Origin: Lachnospiraceae bacterium
Lineage (GTDB): Bacteria > Bacillota > Clostridia > Lachnospirales > Lachnospiraceae
DNA: 64,000 nt
Reading direction: 5' to 3'
Assembly: GCA_015057585.1 (NCBI GenBank)
Contig: SVEF01000001.1
Coordinates: 248,001-312,000, forward strand
The notes beneath the pieces were generated by a model that was not told where the DNA came from, made no database searches, and worked only from the letters and a program-made list of their open reading frames with translations. Of this stretch, positions 50,899 to 59,281 are shown one piece after another. Both the position numbers and the translations under genes were made by a program. Every line of letters starts with the position of its first letter. Positions within the stretch are counted from its first letter, which is position 1.

Positions 50899-52257
50899 TT
50901 GGAAAATAAAACGTTATCCATAAATAGAAACAGAGAATTTAGAATTGGACTACTGGTAGCTCTTGTTATTATTATTTATCTTATATTTCATTTGTACAGT
51001 TTTTTGAAGAAAAATGAACTTCCGATTTACGAAGTACAACCGGGAAGTATTTATACTGTTTCACAAACGAATGGTATGATTTTGCGCAAAGAACTGCTGG
51101 TTACAACAGAAATTGCCGGATATATCAATTATTACTTCAGTGAGGGAACCCGAATTTCAAAAAATAGTACAGTTTATTCTATTGACAGTGACCGGAATAT
51201 GTATGATAAATTAGCCGGAAATGCTTCTGAGATTAAATTGTCCGGACAGGATTTACAGGAATTAAAGAAACTACTGCAGAATAATCTGGTTAATGTTACA
51301 ACCAACCAGATTTCGGAAGCACGTTCTGAAATTATGACCGGATATCAGCGAATGATTGATAAGACACTGCTGAACCAGCTGATGGAAATTGTAACGCAAA
51401 CCGGAATTTCTTCTAATTTTAATGTGATTAATTCGGAAGCAAGTGGAGTGATTTCCTATGTATATGATGAATATACGGATTTTAGCCTTCAGGATGTTTC
51501 AAAATATTGTTTTACGAAAGAATACAGTGCAGAGTCTCTTTACAGTACAGAACTAATAACGGCCAATTCACCGGTGTATAAAATCATTGTCGATGACGAA
51601 TGGCAGATTGTTGTAATGCTAGATGAGACATTATATGGTGCCTTGGCAGGAAAAGATACCGCAACCTTTTATCTTGATAATAACATTAAGGTAACGGCAC
51701 CGCTTGTCTGCTTTAAAAAAGAAGATACTATGTTTGCAGTTTTGACATTGGACAAGTATATGTCAAATTATTCTTCTAAACGTTTTATTGATGTTAAATT
51801 TGAACTTGAAGAAACGACAGGACTTAAAATTCCGGAGACTGCAATTACGTTAAAAGATTATTACCGTATTCCAGAAAAATATCTTGTGGCCGAAAAACAA
51901 AGCATTCTCATAGAAGAATACCAGGCTGATACCGGAGAAGTAACACAGACACGCCATTCGATTGACATCTTTTATTCAGAAAACGGATTTGTGTATGTAG
52001 ACTGTAATGATTTTCCAAAGGAAACCTATATCTATGACGAAGCAAACGGAATCCGTGTAATGTTATATACCTTTATCACCAAATTGGAAGGGGCTTATAA
52101 CATCAACAAAGGATACGCGGTTTTTAAAAGAGTTGAACGACTGAAAACAGAAAACGGATATGTCATTGTAAAAAGAAACAGCATTTCCGGTTTGTCTGCT
52201 TATGATCACATTGCATTGGATGCGTCGACTGTGATTGAAGATGCAGTAATATACTAA
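50899..52257 (+). CDS. HlyD-fold membrane-anchored protein in the division cluster
   Basis: Encodes 452 residues with a TTG start after AAGAGGAGA. One membrane helix (LLVALVIIIYLIFHLYSFLK, residues ~16-35) is followed by a beta-rich extracytoplasmic part resembling a HlyD/membrane-fusion adaptor: IYEVQPGSIYTVSQTNGMIL near the barrel start, a helical stretch around residues 110-160, a biotinyl-lipoyl-like segment EASGVISYVYDEYTDF, then beta-barrel strands to the end. There is no ABC transporter or outer-membrane partner nearby. The following genes are yggS, sepF, ylmH and divIVA, so a role in envelope or septum assembly is more likely than drug export. The fold call is moderate. Confidence 0.7.
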   Translation: MENKTLSINRNREFRIGLLVALVIIIYLIFHLYSFLKKNELPIYEVQPGSIYTVSQTNGMILRKELLVTTEIAGYINYYFSEGTRISKNSTVYSIDSDRNMYDKLAGNASEIKLSGQDLQELKKLLQNNLVNVTTNQISEARSEIMTGYQRMIDKTLLNQLMEIVTQTGISSNFNVINSEASGVISYVYDEYTDFSLQDVSKYCFTKEYSAESLYSTELITANSPVYKIIVDDEWQIVVMLDETLYGALAGKDTATFYLDNNIKVTAPLVCFKKEDTMFAVLTLDKYMSNYSSKRFIDVKFELEETTGLKIPETAITLKDYYRIPEKYLVAEKQSILIEEYQADTGEVTQTRHSIDIFYSENGFVYVDCNDFPKETYIYDEANGIRVMLYTFITKLEGAYNINKGYAVFKRVERLKTENGYVIVKRNSISGLSAYDHIALDASTVIEDAVIY

Positions 52258-52274
52258 ACACGGAGGGTAAACTT

Positions 52275-52988
52275 TTGATTGTTGAAAACATACACGACGT
52301 ACAGAAAAAGATAAAAGAGGCATGCAAAAGAGCCGGAAGAGAAGAAACAGAAGTTACATTAATAGCGGTAAGTAAGACAAAACCAGTCAGTATGATTCTG
52401 GAAGCTTACCAGGCAGGAATGAGGGAGTTTGGTGAGAACAAGCCGCAGGAACTCAGGGATAAGGCGCGTGAACTTGATTTCCCGCTTAATTGGCATATGA
52501 TTGGGAACTTACAAAAAAACAAGATTAAATATGTTGTTGGTACTGCATGCATGATTCATTCCATCGATTCTGTTTCATTGGCAGAAGCAGTGAATGCGGA
52601 GGCCGAAAAAAAGGGAACACGATGCGATATACTTCTTGAAGTAAATATTGCGGCTGAAGACTCCAAACATGGATTTAATCCGGAGCAAATTGAGGAAACG
52701 GTTCGTATTCTTTGCCGATGCAAAAACCTTCGTATCCGTGGAATCATGACCGTGGCTCCTTATACCGAAAATGCAGAGGAAAATCGCATGTATTTTCGGA
52801 AAATGCACGAAATACTTATTGACATAAACCATAAAAACATTGATAATATTTTTATGGATGTTTTGTCCATGGGAATGACTTCGGACTATGAAGTGGCAAT
52901 AGAAGAGGGGGCTACCATGGTACGTGTAGGTACAGGAATATTTGGCGAAAGGATGTATCCGCAAAAGGATAATCAAGGGAAAAAATAA
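52275..52988 (+). CDS. yggS: PLP homeostasis protein YggS (YlmE)
   Basis: Encodes 237 residues with a TTG start after ACGGAGGG. The PLP-binding lysine is in VTLIAVSKTKPVSMILEAY near residue 35. Other blocks are REFGENKPQELRDKAREL, WHMIGNLQKNKIKYVVG near residue 76, LLEVNIAAEDSKHGF, and the phosphate loop VLSMGMTSDYEVAIEEGATMVRVGTGIFG (residues ~197-225, quoted as a region). YggS proteins bind PLP and buffer B6 levels without known catalysis. The gene starts the classical ylm cluster; pgeF/ylmD, which often precedes it, is replaced by the HlyD-like gene. Confidence 0.94.
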   Translation: MIVENIHDVQKKIKEACKRAGREETEVTLIAVSKTKPVSMILEAYQAGMREFGENKPQELRDKARELDFPLNWHMIGNLQKNKIKYVVGTACMIHSIDSVSLAEAVNAEAEKKGTRCDILLEVNIAAEDSKHGFNPEQIEETVRILCRCKNLRIRGIMTVAPYTENAEENRMYFRKMHEILIDINHKNIDNIFMDVLSMGMTSDYEVAIEEGATMVRVGTGIFGERMYPQKDNQGKK

Positions 52989-53539
52989 TGGCTACTTGGA
53001 TTGATAAGATGTTAAATTCCATGAAATTAACAGATGAAGAAGACGAATATGATGATGAAATTATGGAAACTCCGCGTGAAACCAAAAGGGAACCGGAACG
53101 TCAGGCGCAGCCGCCGAAACGTTTTGAGTCTCGTCCGATGCGTGCTGCACAGGTTTCTTATAAAGAGCAAGAAGAAACATACGAACAGCCACGTAGAATG
53201 CCGGTGCGTCAGGAACGCCAGCCGGTTCCGATGCGTTCTGCATCTCATGGCTTAGAAGTAAGCATTATGAAACCGACGACTTTTGAGGATTCAAAAGATA
53301 TTTGTGATATGCTCAAAGACGAAAGAGCAATTATTATTAACCTGGAAGGAATTGAAGCCGAGCAGGCACAACGTATGATGGATTTTATGTCCGGTGCAAT
53401 TTATTCGCTGGACGCTAAAATTCACCAGATTTCGGGATATGTTTTTTGTATTTCTCCAGCCAAAGTGGATATCAGCGGAGACTATATCAATATGATTTCC
53501 GAAAGTAATGGTTTTCAAATACCAAATTTGATGAAGTAA
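52988..53539 (+). CDS. sepF: cell division protein SepF
   Basis: Encodes 183 residues. The N-terminal amphipathic membrane anchor is MATWIDKMLNSMKL, followed by an acidic patch and a charged, disordered linker rich in Arg, Pro and Gln (residues ~25-90). The globular domain starts at VSIMKPTTFEDSKDICDML and continues with AIIINLEGIEAEQAQRMMDF and SGAIYSLDAKIHQISGYVFC. SepF anchors FtsZ to the membrane and shapes the septum. It overlaps the last base of yggS (TAATG). ylmG, normally next, is absent. Confidence 0.95.
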   Translation: MATWIDKMLNSMKLTDEEDEYDDEIMETPRETKREPERQAQPPKRFESRPMRAAQVSYKEQEETYEQPRRMPVRQERQPVPMRSASHGLEVSIMKPTTFEDSKDICDMLKDERAIIINLEGIEAEQAQRMMDFMSGAIYSLDAKIHQISGYVFCISPAKVDISGDYINMISESNGFQIPNLMK

Positions 53540-53541
53540 GT

Positions 53542-54333
53542 ATGAACACAGAAAAAGAGGAATTATTTTTCCAAAAAAAACTTCAGGAATCCGCTCAGTT
53601 AGCGTTTCAAAAAGGAATTATGGTATACTCCGATTTCCTTGGCCTGGCTGAGCAGAATTTATTTTTGAACAACATACGTTCATTCCCGGAAATAACCTAT
53701 TCTATTTATGGAGGAACTGCGGATGCTGAACGTTATTGTATTTGCTTTGATGGTACGGAGCAAGTTCCGGGAATAAGGAGAACAGAGCCATTATACCCGG
53801 AGGCTTTTCCAATTGCATGTGTACAGATTACTCCATACGGGCCAAAATTCTGCGATGGATTGACACATCGGGATTTTCTCGGAGCCATCCTGCATCTTGG
53901 GATAACACGTTCCAAGATTGGTGATATTTACATAAAAGAGAAGTCAGCATATGTATTTTGTACCGATACCATCGGGGATTTTTTATGCCGCGAGCTTGTT
54001 TCGGTAAAGCATACGCAGGTGCACTGTGAGATTTGTGTACCGTCGGATGTTGATTTCTCTCCGGAATTAAAAGATATTTCAGGAACCGTTGCTTCGTTAC
54101 GTCTGGATGCATTTTTGGCACTTGCATTTCAGACTTCCAGAAGTTCTCTGTCGGTGTATATCGAAGGAGGAAAAACTTTTATCAACGGAAAACTTTCTAT
54201 GAAGCCCGGAGAGCAATTGAAGCAGGGAGACCTTGTTTCTGTCAGGGGAAAGGGCAGATTTTTGGTTTCGGAAATTAATCATAAGACAAAAAAAGGACGC
54301 ATTTCTGTTGTTATTAAAAAATATATTTCATAA
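53542..54333 (+). CDS. ylmH: YlmH family S4-domain RNA-binding protein
   Basis: Encodes 263 residues, the family length. The N-terminal half contains the YlmH putative RNA-binding region with LPEAFPIACVQITPYGPKFCD-like sequence (here EAFPIACVQITPYGPKFCDG) and LTHRDFLGAILHLGITRSKI. The C-terminal S4 domain begins at VASLRLDAFLALAFQTSRSS near residue 190 and has GKTFINGKLSMKPGEQLKQG. The B. subtilis protein has been linked to ribosome rescue and cell division clusters. It follows sepF by two bases, and divIVA follows by 15. Confidence 0.94.
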   Translation: MNTEKEELFFQKKLQESAQLAFQKGIMVYSDFLGLAEQNLFLNNIRSFPEITYSIYGGTADAERYCICFDGTEQVPGIRRTEPLYPEAFPIACVQITPYGPKFCDGLTHRDFLGAILHLGITRSKIGDIYIKEKSAYVFCTDTIGDFLCRELVSVKHTQVHCEICVPSDVDFSPELKDISGTVASLRLDAFLALAFQTSRSSLSVYIEGGKTFINGKLSMKPGEQLKQGDLVSVRGKGRFLVSEINHKTKKGRISVVIKKYIS

Positions 54334-54348
54334 GAGGAGGAACACAAT

Positions 54349-54927
54349 ATGTTAACACCGGTAGAAATCCAAAACAGAGTATTTAAATCCGGCGGTTTGG
54401 GATATGACAAAAAGGATGTAGATGTGTTTATGAAGGAAATCATAGACAGTTACGAAGCATTGTATCGTGAAAAAATGGAATTAAGTGATAAAGTAAATGT
54501 ATTAAACGAAGGTCTGCAGTATTACAAGTCAATTGAAAAGACGATGCAGAAAGCATTGCTGCTTGCACAAAAGACCGCAGAAGAAACACAGGAAAATGCA
54601 TTACGTACTGCGCATAACATTGAAAAAGAAGCCATGACAAAGGCTGAAATTTTAATCAGTGATGCAAGACGTGAATTGGAATTGATTCACCAAAAAACCG
54701 TACAACTGGCACAGCAGTATGAAAAATACAAACTTCAGTTCAAAACATTAGCTGCAGCGCAGATTGAATTACTTGAGACAGAGAGTTATCAGATTCATAT
54801 CATGGATTTACCTCAGGTTACAATGCCGGAACAACCTTCTAAGGCAGAAGAAGATTCTGACGATTCCGGAGAAGACCTTCCAAAAATTGATTTCAATTTT
54901 GTAAATGTAGCAGCAGATCAGGAGTAA
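54349..54927 (+). CDS. divIVA: DivIVA domain cell-pole protein
   Basis: Encodes 192 residues. The N-terminal lipid-binding domain is MLTPVEIQNRVFKSGGLGYD followed by KKDVDVFMKEIIDSYEALYR. A long coiled coil runs from about residue 35 to 150, including MQKALLLAQKTAEETQENAL. The C-terminus is acidic. DivIVA senses negative membrane curvature at poles and septa. Here it coexists with MinE, so its role may be other than Min placement, for example growth or sporulation. GAGGAGG precedes the ATG. Confidence 0.94.
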   Translation: MLTPVEIQNRVFKSGGLGYDKKDVDVFMKEIIDSYEALYREKMELSDKVNVLNEGLQYYKSIEKTMQKALLLAQKTAEETQENALRTAHNIEKEAMTKAEILISDARRELELIHQKTVQLAQQYEKYKLQFKTLAAAQIELLETESYQIHIMDLPQVTMPEQPSKAEEDSDDSGEDLPKIDFNFVNVAADQE

Positions 54928-54930
54928 TAT

Positions 54931-56070
54931 ATGACAGAACATTTTTCTCTTCCGATTCAATATAATGGATCCACCTGTTATACCATTGAACTTAGGGATT
55001 CATTTGACGACTTTTATCATTTTTTGGTTACAATGAATTTACAGTCCAAGCGTCTTTGTGTTGTAACAGACTCTAATGTAAATATGTTGTATGCAGAAAA
55101 ATTTGTGCGGAATTTAGAACAATGCGGTTGTCAGAATGTGACCAAATTTGTGATTCCTGCAGGAGAAGAGAATAAGACGCTGACCGTTATCGAAGAATTG
55201 TATGAGCATTTGATTATACACCAATTTGACCGTTCGGATGTGCTGATTGCATTAGGTGGAGGTGTAACCGGAGATATGACCGGGTATGCAGCAGCCACTT
55301 ATTTAAGAGGAATCCGTTTTATTCAGGTTCCGACCACCTTACTTTCTATGGTTGATTCCAGTATCGGCGGAAAAACCGGAGTGGATTTTAACGGCTATAA
55401 AAACATGGTAGGTGCGTTTCATCAGCCATCCCTTGTTTATGTTAATTTGAGCGTTCTTAAGACGCTGGATCAGCGACAGATAGCAGCAGGCATGGGAGAA
55501 ATTATCAAACATGGTTTGATTCGGAGCAAGGTGTATTTTGATTGGTTGGCTGATAATGCCGACAATATTAATGCACTTGATAAATCAGCACTTTCCAAGA
55601 TGATTTTTGAAAGTCAGAAAATTAAAAAGAATGTCGTAGAAGCAGATCCAACCGAAAAAGGTGAACGTGCACATTTAAACTTTGGTCACACCATTGGACA
55701 TGCTATTGAAAAAGCCTTAGATTTCAAGTTGCTTCATGGCGAATGTGTGGCGCTCGGAATGGTTGCAGCGGCGTATATTTCGCATTTAAAGGGCAATTTA
55801 TCAAAAGACGACCTGGAATATGTCGAGAGAGTAAACTTGTTCTATGGGCTTCCTGTGCGTTATTACGGCTTGGACACAGAAAGCATCATGGCAAATTGTT
55901 GCCACGATAAGAAAAAAGATGGAAATGTGATAAAGTATGTATTGCTTGAATCATTAGGACGATGCTATACAGCTACTGATGTTTTGGAAGCGGAAATAAG
56001 GGAATCAGTTCTATATTTGATGTCAAAATTTCCATTCCCTGAACTGATTTATAATGAAAAGAAGGAATAG
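54931..56070 (+). CDS. aroB: 3-dehydroquinate synthase
   Basis: Encodes 379 residues. AroB carries out the second step of the shikimate pathway, from DAHP to 3-dehydroquinate, using NAD and a divalent metal. Motifs are IPAGEENKTLTVIEELYEHL near residue 75, IALGGGVTGDMTGYAAATYL near residue 107, PTTLLSMVDSSIGGKTGVDF, GMGEIIKHGLIRSKVYFDW, and LNFGHTIGHAIEKALDFKLL near residue 250, which holds metal-binding His. No other shikimate gene lies in the window. It follows divIVA by three bases. Confidence 0.96.
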   Translation: MTEHFSLPIQYNGSTCYTIELRDSFDDFYHFLVTMNLQSKRLCVVTDSNVNMLYAEKFVRNLEQCGCQNVTKFVIPAGEENKTLTVIEELYEHLIIHQFDRSDVLIALGGGVTGDMTGYAAATYLRGIRFIQVPTTLLSMVDSSIGGKTGVDFNGYKNMVGAFHQPSLVYVNLSVLKTLDQRQIAAGMGEIIKHGLIRSKVYFDWLADNADNINALDKSALSKMIFESQKIKKNVVEADPTEKGERAHLNFGHTIGHAIEKALDFKLLHGECVALGMVAAAYISHLKGNLSKDDLEYVERVNLFYGLPVRYYGLDTESIMANCCHDKKKDGNVIKYVLLESLGRCYTATDVLEAEIRESVLYLMSKFPFPELIYNEKKE

Positions 56071-56076
56071 AGTAAA

Positions 56077-56610
56077 ATGAAACGATTCACCTATTTTTTA
56101 CATGCAATTGTATTAGTTATCTTAGTGTTGATTGATCAGATATCGAAATATTTTGTTCGGGGTTATGTCAAAGGAAATCCTGTTTCTGTATGGGAGGGTG
56201 TTTTTTCTTTGTATTATCATGAAAACAGAGGCTCGGTTTGGGGAATTTTACAGGGAAAAGTAGATTTTCTCCTAATTGTTTCTATATTTCTGTTTGTTGT
56301 TTTAATTTATGTATATGTCAGGATGCCAAAGCAAAAACAATATGCTTCTTTACTATGGATTGATGTATTTTTACTCGCTGGTGCGCTTGGAAATACGATT
56401 GACCGCCTTTTCCTTGGTTATGTTACGGACTTTTTATACTTTGAGCTCATCAATTTCCCGATTTTTAATATTGCAGACTGTTATATTACCGTATGTGCCT
56501 TTTTGACGATTATTTTGGCAGTTACGAAGTATAAAGACGATGATTTTGCGTTTTTAAGTTTAAAACGAAAGGAAATGCCGGATGCAGACACAAAATCTGA
56601 TGAAATTTGA
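56077..56610 (+). CDS. lspA: lipoprotein signal peptidase (SPase II)
   Basis: Encodes 177 residues. LspA removes signal peptides from lipid-modified prolipoproteins. Four membrane helices are visible. Motifs are VLIDQISKYFVRGYVKG near the N-terminus, YYHENRGSVWGIL, and the catalytic Asp pair in LGNTIDRLFLGYVTDFLYF and FPIFNIADCYITVCAF. The enzyme has a client in this window, the carboxypeptidase lipoprotein at 48936. The Shine-Dalgarno is weak (AGAGT). The last 29 bases overlap rluD. Confidence 0.95.
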   Translation: MKRFTYFLHAIVLVILVLIDQISKYFVRGYVKGNPVSVWEGVFSLYYHENRGSVWGILQGKVDFLLIVSIFLFVVLIYVYVRMPKQKQYASLLWIDVFLLAGALGNTIDRLFLGYVTDFLYFELINFPIFNIADCYITVCAFLTIILAVTKYKDDDFAFLSLKRKEMPDADTKSDEI

Positions 56611-57505
56611 AATAGAAGAGGAATTTGATGATATCCGAATCGACAAGGTTCTTTCCGAATATTTGTCTGACTTATCAAGAACTTATATTCAAAAAATAAT
56701 TTCCGGTGGGAGAGTGACCATAGCGTCTGTTCCGGTAAAAGCAAATTATAAGGTTTCTGCAGGACAGGAGATTACAGTCGATTTACCGGAACCGGAAACA
56801 TTGCAGGTAAAGGCAGAAAATATTCCTTTGGATATTTTGTATGAAGATTCCGATATTATCATTGTCAATAAACCTAAAAATATGGTCGTACATCCTGCGG
56901 CAGGGCATTATACCGGAACCTTGGTAAATGCGCTGCTTTATCATTGTAAGGATAGTTTGTCGGGGATTAATGGAATTATGCGCCCGGGAATTGTACATCG
57001 GATTGATAAAGATACTACCGGTGCACTTGTTGTATGTAAAAACGATCAGTCGCATCAGTTTGTGGCGGCACAATTGAAAGAACATTCTATAACCAGAAGA
57101 TACGAGGCAATCTGTTATCAGACATTCCGTGAGCTTTCCGGAAGAGTGGAATGTCCCATCGGCCGACATCCTCAGGAACGTACCAAAATGGCAATCAATT
57201 ATAAAAACGGGAAAGATGCTGTAACAAACTATACGGTTTTAGAGAATCTTGGCGCAAAATATGCTCATATCGAATGCCGGTTGGAAACAGGACGTACTCA
57301 CCAGATACGTGTGCATATGTCAAGCATTCATCATCCTTTGTTGGGTGATACAATTTATGGCCCTGCAAAAGATCCTTTTTCTCTGGAAGGGCAAACTTTG
57401 CATGCAAAGGTACTTGGTTTCATTCATCCTACAACCAAAAAGTACATGGAATTTGAAGCTCCTACACCAGCTTATTTTTCCAATCTTTTAAATAAATTAA
57501 GATAA
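56582..57505 (+). CDS. rluD: RluD-family pseudouridine synthase
   Basis: Encodes 307 residues. An N-terminal S4 domain (FDDIRIDKVLSEYLSDLSRT, then RVTIASVPVKANYKVSAG) is followed by the catalytic domain with Asp in IVHRIDKDTTGALVVCKNDQ near residue 143. Family blocks DIIIVNKPKNMVVHPAAGHY and LETGRTHQIRVHMSSIHHPL support the call. The target is probably 23S rRNA; the precise uridines cannot be inferred. GAAAGGA lies nine bases before the ATG, within lspA. lspA-rluD order is common in Firmicutes. Confidence 0.94.
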   Translation: MQTQNLMKFEIEEEFDDIRIDKVLSEYLSDLSRTYIQKIISGGRVTIASVPVKANYKVSAGQEITVDLPEPETLQVKAENIPLDILYEDSDIIIVNKPKNMVVHPAAGHYTGTLVNALLYHCKDSLSGINGIMRPGIVHRIDKDTTGALVVCKNDQSHQFVAAQLKEHSITRRYEAICYQTFRELSGRVECPIGRHPQERTKMAINYKNGKDAVTNYTVLENLGAKYAHIECRLETGRTHQIRVHMSSIHHPLLGDTIYGPAKDPFSLEGQTLHAKVLGFIHPTTKKYMEFEAPTPAYFSNLLNKLR

Positions 57506-57531
57506 TTTAAGCAAAGAGAGGACAGTACCTC

Positions 57532-58764
57532 ATGAAACGTAATGCAATTAATGTTTTACAAAAGTGGAAAGAGCAACCTGAACGGAAACCGTTTTATTTA
57601 ACCGGGATAAAAGGTGTCGGGAAAACATACCTTGCCTATGATTTTGCAAACGATTTTTTTGACTCTTGTTTTTATTTGAATTTTGATCATAACAGGCACC
57701 TGGTTGAAAAATTTGAAACAGTAACAGAAGCAGATGTTATTACAGTACTTGCCGAGTATTTTACTGTTCCTGAAGAATTATTATATGCGACCCCATTTAT
57801 ATTTGATGAAATCTATTTATGTCCGAATTTTATAAAGACCTTATGGAATGTGATTAAAGATAGGAATCATCTGTATTGGATTTTTATCTCCAGTTACGAT
57901 ACATTAGCAGAGGAGATAAAGGAGACAATGTTTTCTTATGTGCTTTTTCCTCTGCAGTTTGATGAGTTTTTGGTTGCCATCGGAAAAGAATGGTATGTAG
58001 AAGTTATCCGTGCGCACTATACAGGTAAGAAAAAAATCCCTGACATCGTACATCAAGAATTATTATCTACTTTTGATGAGTACCTCTGGATTGGTGGAAT
58101 GCCGGATGTGATCAACGAATATTTGACTATGGAAGCTACGATTAACATTCCGGAACGACAATATCTTCAGAAACAGATTTCCACTTTAGATTTACATCAT
58201 ATTATAGAAGAGAGTCTGGAGTACAAGTGCCGACAGGTTCTTTCTACAGTGGAAGAACAGTTAAAAAAATCAAATCAAAAATTCCAATTTAATCTGATTC
58301 GCAAAGGAATTACCTATCAGATGTACAAGGACGCATTGAAACTCCTCACAAAACATCAGATCCTTTATCGCGTGAATCACCTGGAAAAGGAGCAACAGTT
58401 TAAACTGTTCTATCCGGATTTTTCGTTTTGTTCTTCTGAGAGAAATGATGAACTTACAGCAGTAGAACATCATGTACGTTTACAAAATTATGTAGTACAA
58501 ACTCTGACAGAAAAAAAAACAGAGGTTCTCTTTTGGGAATCAAAAAGCCAGGCTTCCGTTGAATTTATCATTAGAGAGAAGGAACTTTATTTTCCTTTAG
58601 AATTAAAGTTAGAAGGAAAATCGAAATCAAAGAGTATTCAATCCTTTGCCGGACAATATCCGGTTGGTAATAGTATACGAATTTCGTCTTCTAATTTTGT
58701 AGAAAATGACGAAAATTTTATTCTACCTGTGTATTCTTTATTTTGTTTTAAAAATGATGATTGA
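57532..58764 (+). CDS. AAA-type ATPase with DUF4143 domain
   Basis: Encodes 410 residues. The P-loop is FYLTGIKGVGKTYLAYDFAN near residue 22. Walker B reads ATPFIFDEIYLCPNFIKTLW near residue 85; most relatives have F-I-D-E-I-Q. Middle features are YVLFPLQFDEFLVAIG and YLWIGGMPDVINEYL near residue 185. The C-terminal DUF4143 domain ends with a nuclease-like stretch, VLFWESKSQASVEFIIREKE and FPLELKLEGKSKSKSIQSF, containing E-x-K as in PD-(D/E)XK folds. This family is common in gut anaerobes, often in multiple copies, with unproven function. Its stop codon overlaps the promoter of the next gene. Confidence 0.85.
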   Translation: MKRNAINVLQKWKEQPERKPFYLTGIKGVGKTYLAYDFANDFFDSCFYLNFDHNRHLVEKFETVTEADVITVLAEYFTVPEELLYATPFIFDEIYLCPNFIKTLWNVIKDRNHLYWIFISSYDTLAEEIKETMFSYVLFPLQFDEFLVAIGKEWYVEVIRAHYTGKKKIPDIVHQELLSTFDEYLWIGGMPDVINEYLTMEATINIPERQYLQKQISTLDLHHIIEESLEYKCRQVLSTVEEQLKKSNQKFQFNLIRKGITYQMYKDALKLLTKHQILYRVNHLEKEQQFKLFYPDFSFCSSERNDELTAVEHHVRLQNYVVQTLTEKKTEVLFWESKSQASVEFIIREKELYFPLELKLEGKSKSKSIQSFAGQYPVGNSIRISSSNFVENDENFILPVYSLFCFKNDD

Positions 58765-58790
58765 CAAAGTCAATTCTAGTATGGTAGTAT
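58761..58790 (+). promoter_or_regulatory. sigma-A promoter of the BlaI-type gene
   Basis: A perfect TTGACA (58761-58766) overlaps the upstream stop codon; TAGTAT (58785-58790) follows after 18 bases. The expected transcription start, near 58797, lies just upstream of the palindrome. Confidence 0.6.
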
Positions 58791-58803
58791 ATTGTTACGG
58801 CAG

Positions 58804-58823
58804 TTATCTACATTTGTAGATAA
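58804..58823 (+). promoter_or_regulatory. BlaI/MecI-type operator palindrome
   Basis: TTATCTACA-TT-TGTAGATAA is a 20-bp perfect palindrome holding the TACA-N2-TGTA core recognised by BlaI/MecI-family repressors. It lies between the predicted transcription start and the start codon of the BlaI-type gene, so repressor binding there would autoregulate it. Confidence 0.75.
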
Positions 58824-58844
58824 AAAACTAATGAGGTGTTTACT

Positions 58845-59216
58845 ATGGGAGAAGACATTCGTTTACATGAAGGCGAATTGAATATTATGGAGTTACTGTG
58901 GTCAAATAAAGTTTTAGCAGCAAAGGATATTGCTAAAATCATTAAAGAGTACATTGGTTGGGAAAAGAATACAACCTATACCGTTATCAATCGTTTGATT
59001 GACAAAGGTGCCATAAAGAGAGAAGAACCGGGATTCTTTTGCAGAGCTACTATTAGTAAAAAGATGGTGCAGCAAATTGAAACAAAGGCATTACTTGATA
59101 AAGTATTTAATGGTTCATTAAGTAATTTCCTTGTGGAATATCTTCGCACACAGATATTAAAGCCAACGGACATTATGGAGCTGGAACGAATTATCAGTGA
59201 AAGTAAAAGAGTATAA
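58845..59216 (+). CDS. BlaI/MecI/CopY family transcriptional repressor
   Basis: Encodes 123 residues; AGGTG sits upstream of the ATG at 58845. The winged helix is LHEGELNIMELLWSNKVLAA, then KNTTYTVINRLIDKGAIKRE, typical for the BlaI family with the T-T-Y-T-V recognition helix. The C-terminal dimerisation region includes LLDKVFNGSLSNFLVEYL. In beta-lactam systems such repressors are inactivated by a BlaR1/MecR1 sensor protease; none is encoded here. An operator palindrome lies in its own leader. The upstream ATPase gene is not obviously under its control. Confidence 0.9.
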   Translation: MGEDIRLHEGELNIMELLWSNKVLAAKDIAKIIKEYIGWEKNTTYTVINRLIDKGAIKREEPGFFCRATISKKMVQQIETKALLDKVFNGSLSNFLVEYLRTQILKPTDIMELERIISESKRV

Positions 59217-59240
59217 ATAATATATGGGATTTTATTATCT

Positions 59241-59278
59241 AAAAAAGCTATCAGCATTAATTTGTTGATAGCTTTTTT
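59241..59278. terminator. bidirectional terminator between the BlaI-type gene and the recombinase
   Basis: AAAAAAGCTATCA (59241-59253) and TGATAGCTTTTTT (59266-59278) form a 13-bp stem with A- and T-runs at the base, able to stop transcription from both convergent genes. Confidence 0.92.
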
Positions 59279-59281
59279 ATA

